64,000 bases of DNA from Comamonadaceae bacterium (GTDB lineage Bacteria; Pseudomonadota; Gammaproteobacteria; Burkholderiales; Burkholderiaceae_C): NCBI GenBank assembly GCA_947451385.1, contig CANFYZ010000003.1, positions 1 to 64,000 on the forward strand. The letters run 5' to 3'. The position numbers were made by a program, and so were the translations under genes. Under the pieces are notes generated by a model. The model made no database searches. It worked only from the letters and a program-made list of their open reading frames with translations, and was not told where the DNA came from. Below, piece by piece: positions 1 through 9,213 of the stretch. Each line of letters opens with the position of its first letter. Position 1 is the stretch's first letter.

Positions 1-1015
1 CGGCTGCCCGCCGGGCATGCGGTTGTCAGAGGCGGACATCCAGCCCGACCTGGACCGGCGTCGCCCCGGCACCAGCAAGTTCGTGACCCAGCGCAACGAG
101 CCCGATGCGGTGCAAATCATCTCTGGCGTCTATGAGGGCGTGACCACCGGCACGCCGATTTGCCTGCTGATTCAGAACACCGACCAGCGCAGCAAGGACT
201 ACGGCAATATTTTGCAGACCTTCCGCCCTGGTCACGCCGACTACACCTATTGGCGCAAATACGGGGTGCGCGATCCGCGCGGTGGCGGGCGTTCCTCGGC
301 ACGCCTGACCGCGCCGATGGTGGCGGCCGGTGCGGTGGCCAAGAAATGGCTGAAAGAACACCACGGCACCACCTTGGTCGGCTGCATGACGCAAATTGGC
401 GATGTGCCGATTGGCTTTGAGTCTTGGGAGCATGTGCCGAACAACCCATTTTTCGCCCCGGTGGCCGACGTGGCCGCGCTGGAAGACTATATGAACGCCC
501 TGCGCAAGTCGGGCGACTCCTGCGGTGCGCGCTTGCGCGTGGTGGCGCAGGGCGTGCCTGTGGGCTGGGGCCAGCCGCTGTTTGACAAGTTGGACGCAGA
601 CATCGCTTACGCCATGATGGGCATCAACGCCGTCAAGGGCGTGGAAATCGGCGCGGGCTTTGGCTGTGTGACGCAAAAAGGCAGCACCGCAGGCGACTCG
701 CTCACCGTGCAAGGCTTTGAAGGCAACAACGCCGGCGGGGTGCTGGGCGGCATCAGCACCGGGCAGAACATCGAGGTGTCGATCGCGGTCAAACCCACCA
801 GCTCGATCTTGATTCCGCGTCAGACCTTGAACACCGAGGGCGAGTCGGCCGAAGTCATCACCAAGGGGCGTCACGATCCTTGCGTCGGCATTCGCGCCAC
901 ACCGATCGCCGAGGCCATGCTGGCTTTGGTGCTGATCGACCACGCTTTGCAGCACCGTGCCCAATGTGGCGATGTGCAGCATGCCCAACCCGCTATTCCC
1001 GCAGGGCGGGAATGA
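1..1015 (+). CDS. aroC: Chorismate synthase, 5' end cut by window
   Basis: Chorismate synthase turns 5-enolpyruvylshikimate-3-phosphate into chorismate in the cytoplasm with reduced FMN, the last common step of aromatic amino acid synthesis. The reading frame is open from the first base (frame of base 2, beginning Gly-Cys-Pro-Pro-Gly-Met), and about 30 N-terminal residues lie outside the window. The [16 protein letters not shown] segment and the arginine- and glycine-rich [14 protein letters not shown] / [11 protein letters not shown] stretch are family signatures. The C-terminus (ending PAIPAGRE) matches the usual length of about 360 residues. The stop overlaps the start of the next gene by 4 nt, so the two are probably cotranscribed. 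Identification is secure; only the true start is unseen. Confidence 0.97.
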   Translation, partial: GCPPGMRLSEADIQPDLDRRRPGTSKFVTQRNEPDAVQIISGVYEGVTTGTPICLLIQNTDQRSKDYGNILQTFRPGHADYTYWRKYGVRDPRGGGRSSARLTAPMVAAGAVAKKWLKEHHGTTLVGCMTQIGDVPIGFESWEHVPNNPFFAPVADVAALEDYMNALRKSGDSCGARLRVVAQGVPVGWGQPLFDKLDADIAYAMMGINAVKGVEIGAGFGCVTQKGSTAGDSLTVQGFEGNNAGGVLGGISTGQNIEVSIAVKPTSSILIPRQTLNTEGESAEVITKGRHDPCVGIRATPIAEAMLALVLIDHALQHRAQCGDVQHAQPAIPAGRE

Positions 1016-2223
1016 GCGCGAGCGGGCCCACTTCGCGCAAACAATTGCTGCCGTTCGCGGCGGTCTCGGCGAGTTACTTCGCGCACATCGGTTTCTTCAA
1101 CCCCTACCTGCCGCTGTGGCTGAAAGAGATGGGTTTTGGCCTGCTGGTGATCAGCATGTTGACCTCGGTGCAGGCGGCCACACGCTTGTTTGCGCCCTAT
1201 GCCTGGGGCTGGCTGAGTGACCACACCGGCGAGCGCGTCAAGCTGTTGCGTTACGGTGCCAGTGCGGCTTTGCTGTGTGCCTGCTTTTTGTTTTTGGACT
1301 TGACGCCCGTGTGGCTGGGCGTGGTGCTGTTGGTGATGTTCACCCACACCAGCGCCATGATGCCGATGAGCGAAGCCGCCATGGCGCACCTGGTGAGCCA
1401 AGGCGGCGCATTCGATGCCAAGCGCTACGGTCGGGTCCGCCTGTTTGGCTCGCTGGGTTTTTTAATCACCGTTTTTGTGGCCGGCGCCTGGTTTGAAGGC
1501 TTTGGCATGCGGCACTTTCCGGCCTGGACGGTGCTGAGCCTTTTCGCCGTGACGGTCAGCGCTTGGATGCTGCCCGACCTCAAAGAAGCTGTCCCTGCGC
1601 TGCACGAAAAAGTCTTGCTCTGGCCCGTGCTCCGGCAGCGCCCGGTGCAATGGTTTTTTGCCGCGGCGTTTTTTCATGTGCTCTCGCACATCGGCATTTA
1701 TGTGTTTTTCTCTTTGTTTCTGGACTCGCTGGGCTACAGCAAACTCTTGATCGGTTTTTTCTGGGCCGTCTCGGTGGTGGTGGAGATCGTCTGGTTCTAC
1801 ACCCAGGCGCAATGGATGCCCAAGTTTCCTTTGACCGCTTGGCTGGTGGTGTGCTCTGCGGCCATGTTGCTGCGCATGGGCTTGACCGCGCAATGGGCGC
1901 ACCTCTTATGGGTGCTGCTGTTGGCGCAAGCGCTGCATGCCTTGACTTTTGCCGCGCACCACACGGTGTGCATTGCCTTGCTGTCGCACCATTTCCCGGG
2001 CCGCTTGCGTGGCCGAGGTCAGGCCTTGTATACCGTCATCGCCTACGGTTTTCCGGGGGTGATTGGTGGTTTGTTGGGCGGCATGCTGAGTGACCATTTG
2101 GGCTTGGCCAGTGTTTACTGGGCCAGCTTGGGCACCAGTGCCCTTGCCGCCGCGGCGGCCTACAAGGTGTGGCGCCACCATCACCACGCACCCGTTCATT
2201 CTCCCCAAACACATCCTGCTTGA
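1012..2223 (+). CDS. MFS transporter, HcaT/3-phenylpropionate-type
   Basis: This is a 403-residue inner-membrane permease of the major facilitator superfamily. About twelve hydrophobic segments are visible. The N-terminal region ([19 protein letters not shown], then [15 protein letters not shown] as the loop 2-3 signature) matches the MFS_1-like/HcaT group, which includes 3-phenylpropionate permease and nucleoside transporters. The frame stays open further upstream, but the ATG at 1012 overlaps the aroC stop (ATGA) and gives a normal N-terminus ([11 protein letters not shown]), so it was chosen. The substrate cannot be read from sequence; an aromatic or sugar-like solute is possible. The following hydrolase starts within 7 nt of its stop. 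Confidence 0.85.
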   Translation: MSASGPTSRKQLLPFAAVSASYFAHIGFFNPYLPLWLKEMGFGLLVISMLTSVQAATRLFAPYAWGWLSDHTGERVKLLRYGASAALLCACFLFLDLTPVWLGVVLLVMFTHTSAMMPMSEAAMAHLVSQGGAFDAKRYGRVRLFGSLGFLITVFVAGAWFEGFGMRHFPAWTVLSLFAVTVSAWMLPDLKEAVPALHEKVLLWPVLRQRPVQWFFAAAFFHVLSHIGIYVFFSLFLDSLGYSKLLIGFFWAVSVVVEIVWFYTQAQWMPKFPLTAWLVVCSAAMLLRMGLTAQWAHLLWVLLLAQALHALTFAAHHTVCIALLSHHFPGRLRGRGQALYTVIAYGFPGVIGGLLGGMLSDHLGLASVYWASLGTSALAAAAAYKVWRHHHHAPVHSPQTHPA

Positions 2224-2229
2224 GTGGCC

Positions 2230-3099
2230 ATGACCCAGCAATCTGCCATTGTTTGCCCTGATTTTTTGCCTACTGAATTGCGCCAAGCTTTGGCCGATGG
2301 TCGCCGCTGGCTCACGCCGAGCGACGACGGGCACATGGTTTGGCACGATTGGGGCGACCCAAAGCAACCGGCGGTGGTCTTGCTGCACGGCGGCAGTGGC
2401 AGCTGGTTGCACTGGGTGCACACCATCGCGCCGCTGCGCGATGCGGGCTGGCGTGTGCTGGTGCCTGACTTGCCAGGTTTTGGCGACTCGCACCTGCCAG
2501 CAGACTGCAGTGACACCCACCACCTGCCGCCGTATTTGCACCAAGGCTTGCACCACATCGCGCCGCAAGGCCCGGTGCGGGTGGTCGGGTTTTCGTTTGG
2601 CGGCATGACGGCGGCGCTGTGGCTCAAAGACCATCCGCAAGATGCGCAGCAATTGGTGTTGGTGGGGGCGCCGGGCATGGGCATCAAAGTGCCCGAGCGT
2701 GTGCCGCTCAAAGGTTGGCGGCATCTGCTGGAGCCGGCGCAGCGCGACGCGGTCCATCGGCACAACCTGTTGGCCTTGATGTTGAAATACCCTGAGTCGC
2801 TCGATGCTCTGGCGCTGGACCTGCACCGCGCCAACGTGGAGCGTGACCGCATGCCACGCCGCCGCCTGTCGGGCACGCCCATTGTGGCCGACACCTTGCC
2901 GCATTTGCGCATGCCTGTCAGCGCCATTTACGGCGAACACGACGCGCTGTATGCCGGGCGCATGGACGAAGTCCATGCCCTCATGGCCAGCCTCACCCCT
3001 GATTGGCGCGGCTGGCACACCGTGCCCGGTGCCGGGCATTGGGTGCAGTACGAAGCGGCCCCGGCGTTTGATGCGGTCTTGCATCGCATATTGGCCTGA
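2230..3099 (+). CDS. Alpha/beta hydrolase (BchO/MhpC-like)
   Basis: This is a cytoplasmic alpha/beta-hydrolase fold enzyme of 289 residues. Visible landmarks are the oxyanion-hole strand VVLLHGGSGSW, the DLPGFGDS segment, the nucleophile elbow GFSFGG (Ser at about residue 122) and a late histidine in PGAGHWVQ (about residue 270). The expected acid would be the Asp in the YGEHDALY strand. This is a complete Ser-His-Asp set, so it is probably an active esterase, lactonase or C-C hydrolase. An in-frame GTG at 2224 directly after the permease stop is an alternative start; the ATG at 2230 has a better spaced GAGTGG. The substrate is unknown. Confidence 0.8.
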   Translation: MTQQSAIVCPDFLPTELRQALADGRRWLTPSDDGHMVWHDWGDPKQPAVVLLHGGSGSWLHWVHTIAPLRDAGWRVLVPDLPGFGDSHLPADCSDTHHLPPYLHQGLHHIAPQGPVRVVGFSFGGMTAALWLKDHPQDAQQLVLVGAPGMGIKVPERVPLKGWRHLLEPAQRDAVHRHNLLALMLKYPESLDALALDLHRANVERDRMPRRRLSGTPIVADTLPHLRMPVSAIYGEHDALYAGRMDEVHALMASLTPDWRGWHTVPGAGHWVQYEAAPAFDAVLHRILA

Positions 3100-3140
3100 A
3101 CCCTGGCCGTGACATAGCCTGTCCTCATTCGCTTGTCCGC

Positions 3141-4100
3141 ATGCCTGCCTTCACTTTGCTTTTTCAATCCGCTCGGTGGGGGGTGTGTGTGACCCTGTGC
3201 CTGAGTTTGATTGCCTGCGCCACGGGGGGTGTTCAATCGGCCGACTATGGCCGCGAAAATGTGCGCATCCGGACCGACCAGGTGCCCGATGCACAGCGCT
3301 GGAAAAGGGCCACCCAGCAACACGGCTTGGGCGAGGTGAGGCCCCTGGTTCCGAGCTTTGATGGACAGGGGCTGCTGATGGCCAGTTGGACACCAAGCAC
3401 CCAGCCCGATGCGCCGACCTATGTGCTTGCACATGGCGGCGGTGGCATGGGCGGCATGTTGCTGGTGATGGCGGCGCAATTGCGCTTGCGCACCCAGGCC
3501 AATGTGTTGATTTTGGACAGTCTGTGGAGTCGGGGGCGTCAGAACAACGGCGGCGAAAGTTTGGCCATGGCGGGGCCGACGATCAGCTCTAACGTGCGCA
3601 TGTTCGATCTGGTGGCGGCGGGGCGCTGGCTGGCGCAGCAAGGCGTTAACCCCCGCAGCACGTTTGTGATTGGCGAAAGCCAGGGCGGCTGGGGCGTGTT
3701 GCGTGCCTTCACAGACGAGCCCGTCATCCGCGCCTGGATGCAACCTTTTTACGCCAAAGGCGTGGCCCTGTACCCGGTCTGCGGCCGTGTCTTGGAAAAC
3801 ATTTACACCGTTCATCCTTTGGGGCCGTACCACAGCCCGGTGCTGTTGTTGACTTCGGGCTTGGACACCTTGACGCCGGTGAGCGAGTGCCCGCAGGTCA
3901 CCACCCAATCGGCCAGCCAATGGCTGCATTGGGAAGATGTCACGCACGCCTTCAACATCGAAACGCATGGCTTGTTCGTGCCGCCCGTGGACGGTGTGTG
4001 CCAGTCCATGCGCAACAAAAGTGGTGTCCATCGGTTTTGTCACAACGCGCGCCGGACCGCGCAAATGATGGATGAAATTGTCAAATTCACCCTGCAATGA
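3141..4100 (+). CDS. Lipoprotein alpha/beta hydrolase (dienelactone hydrolase-like)
   Basis: This is a 319-residue predicted lipoprotein. A hydrophobic N-terminal helix ends in the lipobox LIAC (Cys26), so the mature protein should be anchored to a membrane facing the periplasm. The body is an alpha/beta hydrolase: oxyanion strand LAHGGGGMGG near residue 97, nucleophile elbow GESQGG (Ser180), an acid in SGLDTLTPV and a histidine in EDVTHAFN. The context is a string of secreted or redox proteins. It resembles dienelactone-hydrolase-type proteins, but the real substrate is unknown. The start is the first ATG giving a complete signal; no strong Shine-Dalgarno is visible. Confidence 0.72.
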   Translation: MPAFTLLFQSARWGVCVTLCLSLIACATGGVQSADYGRENVRIRTDQVPDAQRWKRATQQHGLGEVRPLVPSFDGQGLLMASWTPSTQPDAPTYVLAHGGGGMGGMLLVMAAQLRLRTQANVLILDSLWSRGRQNNGGESLAMAGPTISSNVRMFDLVAAGRWLAQQGVNPRSTFVIGESQGGWGVLRAFTDEPVIRAWMQPFYAKGVALYPVCGRVLENIYTVHPLGPYHSPVLLLTSGLDTLTPVSECPQVTTQSASQWLHWEDVTHAFNIETHGLFVPPVDGVCQSMRNKSGVHRFCHNARRTAQMMDEIVKFTLQ

Positions 4101-4168
4101 ACACGTTTTTGAGCCTGCCCGCACAATAGAGCGCGCTGTGTCCACCTTTGCTTTTGAAGAAAGAAGCC

Positions 4169-4828
4169 ATGACCACCACCCTGAAAATCGACTTCGTCTC
4201 TGACATTGCCTGCCCCTGGTGCGCCGTGGGTTTGGGCGCGCTGGAAGGTGCTTTGGCACGGTTGCAAGGCGAAGTGCAGGCCGAGCTGCACTTTCAACCC
4301 TTTGAGCTGAACCCGCACATGCCCGCCGGAGGCCAAGACTTGGTGGAGCACATCACGCAGAAATACGGCTCCACACCGGAGCAACAAGCGCAGATGCGGC
4401 AAAACATCAGTGCGCGCGGGGCTGAAGTGGGCTTCGCCTTTGCGCCCGGCGGTCGGGGCCGGGTCTACAACACCTTTGACGCGCACCGCTTGTTGCACTG
4501 GGCGCATGAGAGCGTCGGTGCAGGCCCGCAGCGTGCTTTGAAAAAAGCCTTGCTCGCCGCCTACCAAGGGCGCGCCGAACGGATTGAAGACCACGCCGTG
4601 TTGCTGGCCTGCGTGCAAGAAGCCGGGCTGGACACAGAGGCGGCGCAAAGCATTTTGCAAAGCGAACGCTACGCCGATGAGGTGCGCGCGCGTGAACAGT
4701 TTTATCTGCAAGCGGGCATCCACTCGGTGCCCGCGATCATCATCAACGACCGGCACCTGATTTCGGGCGGCCAGCCGACCGAGGTGTTTGAGCAGGCGCT
4801 GCGCCGCATTGCCGCCGACCAGGCCTGA
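4169..4828 (+). CDS. DsbA-family (FrnE-like) oxidoreductase
   Basis: This is a 219-residue thioredoxin-fold protein of the DsbA/FrnE branch. The N-terminal beta strand is followed directly by the active site CPWC (Cys15 and Cys18), and VPAIIIND near the C-terminus supplies the cis-proline loop. No signal peptide is seen, so it is probably cytoplasmic, as FrnE proteins are. The frame is open from a TTG at 4148, but the ATG at 4169 preceded by the purine-rich GAAGAAAGAA fits better. The next gene (a DCC-family redox protein) starts 18 nt downstream, so the two form a small thiol-redox pair. Confidence 0.85.
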   Translation: MTTTLKIDFVSDIACPWCAVGLGALEGALARLQGEVQAELHFQPFELNPHMPAGGQDLVEHITQKYGSTPEQQAQMRQNISARGAEVGFAFAPGGRGRVYNTFDAHRLLHWAHESVGAGPQRALKKALLAAYQGRAERIEDHAVLLACVQEAGLDTEAAQSILQSERYADEVRAREQFYLQAGIHSVPAIIINDRHLISGGQPTEVFEQALRRIAADQA

Positions 4829-4846
4829 TTGAGTCTGCTGGCCGCC

Positions 4847-5239
4847 ATGTCCGACCTGCCGCGTTTGTCGGTTTACTTTGACGGCAGCTGCCCTTTGTGC
4901 CGCCGCGAAATCGCGCTCTACCAGCGCAACCGCTTGGCGCACCAACTGGCCTGGGTGGATGTGAGCCAGGGGCCTGAGGTCTGCGATTTGGGCGAAGGCC
5001 TCAGCTGCACCCAGGCGATGGCGCGTTTCCATGTGCGCGATGCGCAAGGCCGCTTGTTCAGTGGTGCCGCAGGCTTCTCGCAGCTGTGGCGGGTGTTGCC
5101 GGGTTGGCGCTGGTTAGGTTGGCTGTCGGCTTGGCCGCCATTGTCTTGGGGCTTTGAAGGCCTGTACCGCGTGTTCTTGCCGCTGCGTCCGCATTTGCAA
5201 AAAGGGCTGCGCCGCTGGTCGGGTGAGGCGGCGTCTTGA
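4847..5239 (+). CDS. DCC-family thiol-disulfide oxidoreductase (DUF393)
   Basis: This is a small 130-residue protein of the DUF393/DCC family, which is named after the motif near the N-terminus. Here it reads YFDGSCPLCRREI, with the CxxC at Cys15 and Cys18. Members are predicted thioredoxin-like proteins of unknown substrate. The middle portion, with several tryptophans (WRVLPGWRWLGWL), is typical and may sit against the membrane. A TTG at 4829 immediately after the previous stop is possible, but the ATG at 4847 gives the family-typical N-terminus. Its last codons overlap the TTG start of the next gene. Confidence 0.8.
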   Translation: MSDLPRLSVYFDGSCPLCRREIALYQRNRLAHQLAWVDVSQGPEVCDLGEGLSCTQAMARFHVRDAQGRLFSGAAGFSQLWRVLPGWRWLGWLSAWPPLSWGFEGLYRVFLPLRPHLQKGLRRWSGEAAS

Positions 5240-5979
5240 AGCGGCCATTTCAAAACGCGGCCATTTGGCTGGCCGCTGGGGTCTTGGCTTGGGCCGTGCT
5301 GTTCACGCCCACCGTGCAGGCGCAGATCGGTGACAAGGTGGTTTTGCCCGGTTTCGCCATAGACCGCACCGAGGTCACCATCGGGCAGTTTGAGCGCTTT
5401 GCGCGCGCCACCGGTTTCATCTCACGCGCTGAAAAAGAAGGTGGCGGCTTTGAATATGGCGCAGGTTGGGAACGTCGCCCAGGTTGGTCTTGGCGTCAGC
5501 CGGACGGGGTGGCCGCCAGTGCCGACCTGCCTGCGGTGCATCTGGACTTTGCCGAGGCCCAGGCCTATTGCCAATGGGCCCAGGGCCGCTTGCCCAGCGC
5601 TGCAGAATGGCAGCAAGCGGGCTTTACCGAGTCCCGGTCATCGCCGCCCGCACCCTGGGTTAAGGGGCGCACTTACCCCTGGTCCACCGGTGACAGCCCG
5701 CAAGGGGCCAATACCAGCGAGCCCGATCCCTGGCCTCGCGCCGCACCTGCCGGGGCCACACGCCCCGGTGTCAATGGCTTGTTTGACATGGGCGCCAATG
5801 TCTGGGAATGGACCACAGATGCCCGAGGCCGCGAGCGCAGGACCGTGGGCGGCTCGTGGTGGTATGGCGCGTTCAACATGAAGGCCAATGTGCTGGCTTT
5901 CAAACCGGCTGATTTTTATGCGGTGTACATCGGTTTTCGATGTGTCTATGACCTGCCTTCCTCAGCCGCAACCCGATGA
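5236..5979 (+). CDS. Secreted SUMF1/FGE-domain protein lacking the FGE cysteine pair
   Basis: This is a 247-residue exported protein. A signal peptide (hydrophobic stretch ending near TVQAQ, about residue 30) precedes a formylglycine-generating-enzyme-like domain, recognised by IDRTEVTIGQFERF, LPAVHLDFAEAQAYCQWAQG, RLPSAAEWQQA, GLFDMGANVWEWTTD and the terminal GGSWWYG...GFRC. In genuine aerobic FGE two cysteines sit between the GGS and GFR segments; here that stretch has none, so sulfatase activation is unlikely. It may instead be a binding or NirV-like accessory protein. The start is a TTG overlapping the previous stop (TTGA), which is weak, but the signal peptide begins right there. Confidence 0.72.
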   Translation: MKRPFQNAAIWLAAGVLAWAVLFTPTVQAQIGDKVVLPGFAIDRTEVTIGQFERFARATGFISRAEKEGGGFEYGAGWERRPGWSWRQPDGVAASADLPAVHLDFAEAQAYCQWAQGRLPSAAEWQQAGFTESRSSPPAPWVKGRTYPWSTGDSPQGANTSEPDPWPRAAPAGATRPGVNGLFDMGANVWEWTTDARGRERRTVGGSWWYGAFNMKANVLAFKPADFYAVYIGFRCVYDLPSSAATR

Positions 5980-6671
5980 ACAGCCTGCCTGACGTTTACC
6001 GCGCTGTGGTCTTCGGTGCCTCGGGTGCTTTGGGCGCGGCCTTTGTGCAGCATTTGCAGCGCGATCCGCGTTGCGGCCAGGTGGTGGCTGTCTCGCGCCA
6101 AAGCCAGCCAGGTTGGGACTTGCGGTCGGAAGAAAGCATCCAGACCTGTGCGCAGACGCTCAGCGCGCAGGGGCCGTTTCATTTGGTGATCGATGCCACC
6201 GGGGTGTTGACGATTGACGCGCGGGGCCCCGAAAAACGCTTGGACGAATTGGACGCCGATCATCTGCTGCTGGCTTTGCACCTCAATGCGGTGGGTCCGG
6301 CGCTGCTCTTGAAATATTTCACGCCGCTGTTGGCCACTGGCCAGCGCGTGGTCTGGGCCAAGTTGTCGGCCCGGGTCGGCAGCATCGAAGACAACCGCAA
6401 AGGCGGCTGGTACGGCTACCGTGCGGCCAAGGCGGCGCTGAACATGTTGCTGCAAACCAGCGCCATCGAACTGGCGCGGCGCAGGCCCTTGGCCGTGGTG
6501 GCGGCTTTGCAACCGGGCACGGTGCGCTCGGCCTTGAGCCAGCCTTTTGTCGGCGATGCGGCGTTGGACCCGGACGCGTCCGCGCAAAGCTTGCTGTCGG
6601 TGCTGGACGCTTTGCAACCTACGGGGCGGGCGCAGTTTGTCGACCACCAGGGACAGTCCATTCCCTGGTGA
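5976..6671 (+). CDS. SDR-family NAD(P)-dependent oxidoreductase (CsgA-like)
   Basis: This is a 231-residue short-chain dehydrogenase. The Rossmann motif GASGALG lies near residue 14, and the catalytic Tyr-x3-Lys is seen in GYRAAKAALNM. The C-terminal half (ALQPGTVRSALSQPF) resembles the C-factor/CsgA group of small SDRs. It overlaps the SUMF1-like gene by 4 nt (ATGA) and ends 10 bp from the convergent radical SAM gene. The substrate is unknown. The ten-base gap has no room for a terminator, so transcripts from the two sides probably overlap. Confidence 0.82.
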   Translation: MNSLPDVYRAVVFGASGALGAAFVQHLQRDPRCGQVVAVSRQSQPGWDLRSEESIQTCAQTLSAQGPFHLVIDATGVLTIDARGPEKRLDELDADHLLLALHLNAVGPALLLKYFTPLLATGQRVVWAKLSARVGSIEDNRKGGWYGYRAAKAALNMLLQTSAIELARRRPLAVVAALQPGTVRSALSQPFVGDAALDPDASAQSLLSVLDALQPTGRAQFVDHQGQSIPW

Positions 6672-6681
6672 AGGGCGCCGC

Positions 6682-8688
6682 TCAGCCGCGTGGAAACAGG
6701 GCGCGCGCAATCCGCTGGCGCGGCACCGTGGGTTTGGGGCAGTGGCCTTGGGGCAGTTCAAACCAGCTGCGCACATCGGCCTCCACACCCACGCCGTGCA
6801 TGAAATTGTAGATGGCTTTTTTCAAGCCTTGGCCCAACAGGTCGTGGTCAATGCCTTTGCCTAAAGGGGTGGGGTCGATGAAAGCCACATCGTTTTGCGC
6901 AAAGTCGCCCTCAGGCAAGGGCACCAGCGTCACGCCATAGTCGGCCGGTTTCAGACCCACGGGTGAATGCACGGTGCAAACAAAGCGATGGAAAAAGCCG
7001 CTGTGGATACAGCCGTTTTCAAACAACTGGCGCACGTATTCCAGCGCGTCCACCGTGTCTTGCACGGTTTGCGTCGGAAAGCCGTACATCAGGTAGGCAT
7101 GCACCAGCACGCCTGCGTCGGCAAAGCCCTTGGTCACTTGCGCTACCTGCTCGACCGAGACGCCTTTTTGCATCAGCTTGAGCAAGCGGTCTGAAGCCAC
7201 TTCGAGCCCGCCGGACATGGCGATGCAGCCGCTTTGCGCCAACAGCTCGCACAGCTCGGGGGTGAAGGTTTTCTCAAAACGGATATTGCCCCACCATGAA
7301 ATCTGCACGCCCCGGCGCAGCAGTTCTTCGGCCAAGGCCTTCAGGGCTTTGGGCGGCGCGGCTTCGTCGACAAAATGGAAACCGGTTTGTCCTGTCTCGG
7401 CCACGATTTGCTCGATGCGGTCGACCAGGGTGCTGGCGCTGGCGGTCTCGTAGCGGCTGATGTAGTCCAGGCTGACATCGCAAAAGCTGCATTTCTTCCA
7501 ATAGCAGCCATGCGCCACGGTGAGTTTGTTCCAACGCCCGTCGCTCCACAAGCGGTTCATGGGGTTGAGCATGTCGAGCAGCGACAAATAGTTGTGCAGC
7601 GGCAGGCCGTCCCAGGTGGGCGTGCCCACGTCTTCAAAGGCGATCTCGGGTTCTTGCAGATTCACATACTGCACCTGCCCGGACGCATTCCTTATGAAAG
7701 TGCGCACCAGGCGCTGCGCGCTGCGCTGGCCTTGCAGGTGTTCAATCAGGTTGAGCAAGGGGCGCTCGCCACCGTCGAGCGTGACGAAGTCGACAAAGTC
7801 AAACACGCGCGGGTCTTTCAAGGCACGCAATTCGGTGTTGACAAAGCCGCCGCCCAGCGCGATGCGGATGTGCGGGTGCGTGCGGCGGATGCATTGCGCG
7901 ATGCGAAAGGCCGAATACACCGAGCCCGGAAAAGGCACGGACAAGAGGACCAGTGTGGGTTGGTGCCGCTCGACGGCTTGCAAGGCCAAGCGCTCCAGCG
8001 TGGCATCAATGCAATGCGCCGGGCGGGCCAAGGCCTCGGCCAGCGGGTCAAAGCTGGGCTGGCTGGCGGCCAGGCGTTCGGCGTAGCGCACGAACTCAAA
8101 ACCCTCGTCTATGCCATCGCGCAACACATCGGCCAAGTCGTTCAGGTACAGCGTGGCCAGGTGGCGTGCGCGGTCGTGTTGGCCGAGTGCGCCAAAAGCC
8201 CAGCCCAAGGGGTCGCCCGTGCCGTCGTCGTCGTAGGCATCGAGCGCGGCAAAGCGCGGCCCTTCGGGCAGAAAGCCGCGCCCCGCAATGCGGTGGCTCA
8301 AGGTGCTGTCCCGCCCTTGCAAAAAGGCGATCACCGGGTCAATGGTCTGTGCGTAAGTGGCAAAGTGGTCGAGGAAAAAATTCACCGAGGCCGAGCGCTC
8401 GGCTTCGGGCTGGGCATGCAGCGCCTCGCGCAGGGTCTGCAAACCCGCCCGGCTGAGCAAGGCCAGCACCAGGGCCAAAGCCAAATCTTCTTGCGCCGCT
8501 GCAATGCCCCGCGAACGCAAAAAACCCGTCAGGTAGGCGGTGGACGGGTAGGGCGTGTTCAGCTGCGTCATCGGTGGGATGAGGCTGAGCACCTTGACCG
8601 GGCGGTCGGCCGCAGGCAGCGGCAGGGCTTGGGAAGAGGGCACGGTGGGGTGACGAGAAGGCAGTGGCGGAGCTGTGATTATCCGCAA
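6682..8688 (-). CDS. B12-binding domain radical SAM protein
   Basis: This is a 668-residue (or about 653-residue) protein with an N-terminal cobalamin-binding-like region (VKVLSLIPPMTQLNTPYPS, RIALGGGFVN) followed by a radical SAM core. The cluster motif is CYWKKCSFC (Cys395, Cys400, Cys403), spaced Cx4Cx2C rather than the usual Cx3Cx2C. The core continues with GFHFVDEAAPPKAL, MSGGLEVASDRLL and a late VCTVHSPVG. Related proteins alkylate or rearrange unreactive carbons; no substrate is indicated. The first start is TTG at 8688; the GTG at 8643 is at least as plausible. It follows the GNAT gene by 18 nt or more, at the tail of the glycine cleavage operon. Confidence 0.78.
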   Translation of the reverse strand: MRIITAPPLPSRHPTVPSSQALPLPAADRPVKVLSLIPPMTQLNTPYPSTAYLTGFLRSRGIAAAQEDLALALVLALLSRAGLQTLREALHAQPEAERSASVNFFLDHFATYAQTIDPVIAFLQGRDSTLSHRIAGRGFLPEGPRFAALDAYDDDGTGDPLGWAFGALGQHDRARHLATLYLNDLADVLRDGIDEGFEFVRYAERLAASQPSFDPLAEALARPAHCIDATLERLALQAVERHQPTLVLLSVPFPGSVYSAFRIAQCIRRTHPHIRIALGGGFVNTELRALKDPRVFDFVDFVTLDGGERPLLNLIEHLQGQRSAQRLVRTFIRNASGQVQYVNLQEPEIAFEDVGTPTWDGLPLHNYLSLLDMLNPMNRLWSDGRWNKLTVAHGCYWKKCSFCDVSLDYISRYETASASTLVDRIEQIVAETGQTGFHFVDEAAPPKALKALAEELLRRGVQISWWGNIRFEKTFTPELCELLAQSGCIAMSGGLEVASDRLLKLMQKGVSVEQVAQVTKGFADAGVLVHAYLMYGFPTQTVQDTVDALEYVRQLFENGCIHSGFFHRFVCTVHSPVGLKPADYGVTLVPLPEGDFAQNDVAFIDPTPLGKGIDHDLLGQGLKKAIYNFMHGVGVEADVRSWFELPQGHCPKPTVPRQRIARALFPRG

Positions 8689-8706
8689 CTGAGCAGGCGC
8701 AGGGAC

Positions 8707-9213
8707 TTAATCGCCTTGCGAAAGCCATTTGTGCATGAAACTGGCCTGACCGGTCGACGGGTCCAAGCTGTAAGGCGCAAAGCCGAAGCGCTGGTAACTG
8801 GCCAAGGCGCTGCTGTTGCCGGTCAGAACTTCGAGTGTGAGTTTGCAGCAGCCCAGCGCCTGGGCATGCGCTTGCGCAGCGGCCAGCAAGGCCTGACCCA
8901 CGCCTTGGCCGCGCTGTGTGGGCAACACCACGATGTCATGGATGTTCAGCAAGGGCTGTGCCTTGAAGGTGGAGTAACCGGCAAAGCAGTTGATCAGGCC
9001 CACGGGCTGGTCTTGGCCCTGCACATCCATCCAGGCGATGAAGCTGACCGCGCCGGGGTGCGCCGCCAAATCACTGCAGACACGGGCTTTGACTTCTTCA
9101 CTCAACCCCTGTCCGCCGCCCATGGGGTCGCGCGCATAGGCATCGAGCAGCAGGACCAGCGCCTGCGCATCGCGCGTGTCGCGGTAGTTCACGCGCGCGA
9201 TGCGCAGCGTCAT
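8707..9213 (-). CDS. GNAT-family N-acetyltransferase
   Basis: This is a 168-residue GCN5-related acetyltransferase. The acetyl-CoA binding motif A is visible as [18 protein letters not shown], followed by [23 protein letters not shown], the usual motif B. The ATG at 9213 overlaps the gcvP stop by 4 nt; in-frame codons further upstream lie inside gcvP and are unlikely. It is probably translationally coupled to gcvP. The acceptor (amino acid, polyamine or other small amine) cannot be told from sequence. Confidence 0.87.
   Translation of the reverse strand: MTLRIARVNYRDTRDAQALVLLLDAYARDPMGGGQGLSEEVKARVCSDLAAHPGAVSFIAWMDVQGQDQPVGLINCFAGYSTFKAQPLLNIHDIVVLPTQRGQGVGQALLAAAQAHAQALGCCKLTLEVLTGNSSALASYQRFGFAPYSLDPSTGQASFMHKWLSQGD

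Noticed and set aside
5236-5979. Bona fide formylglycine-generating enzyme
   Set aside because: No cysteine pair between the GGS and GFR segments, and no sulfatase gene nearby.
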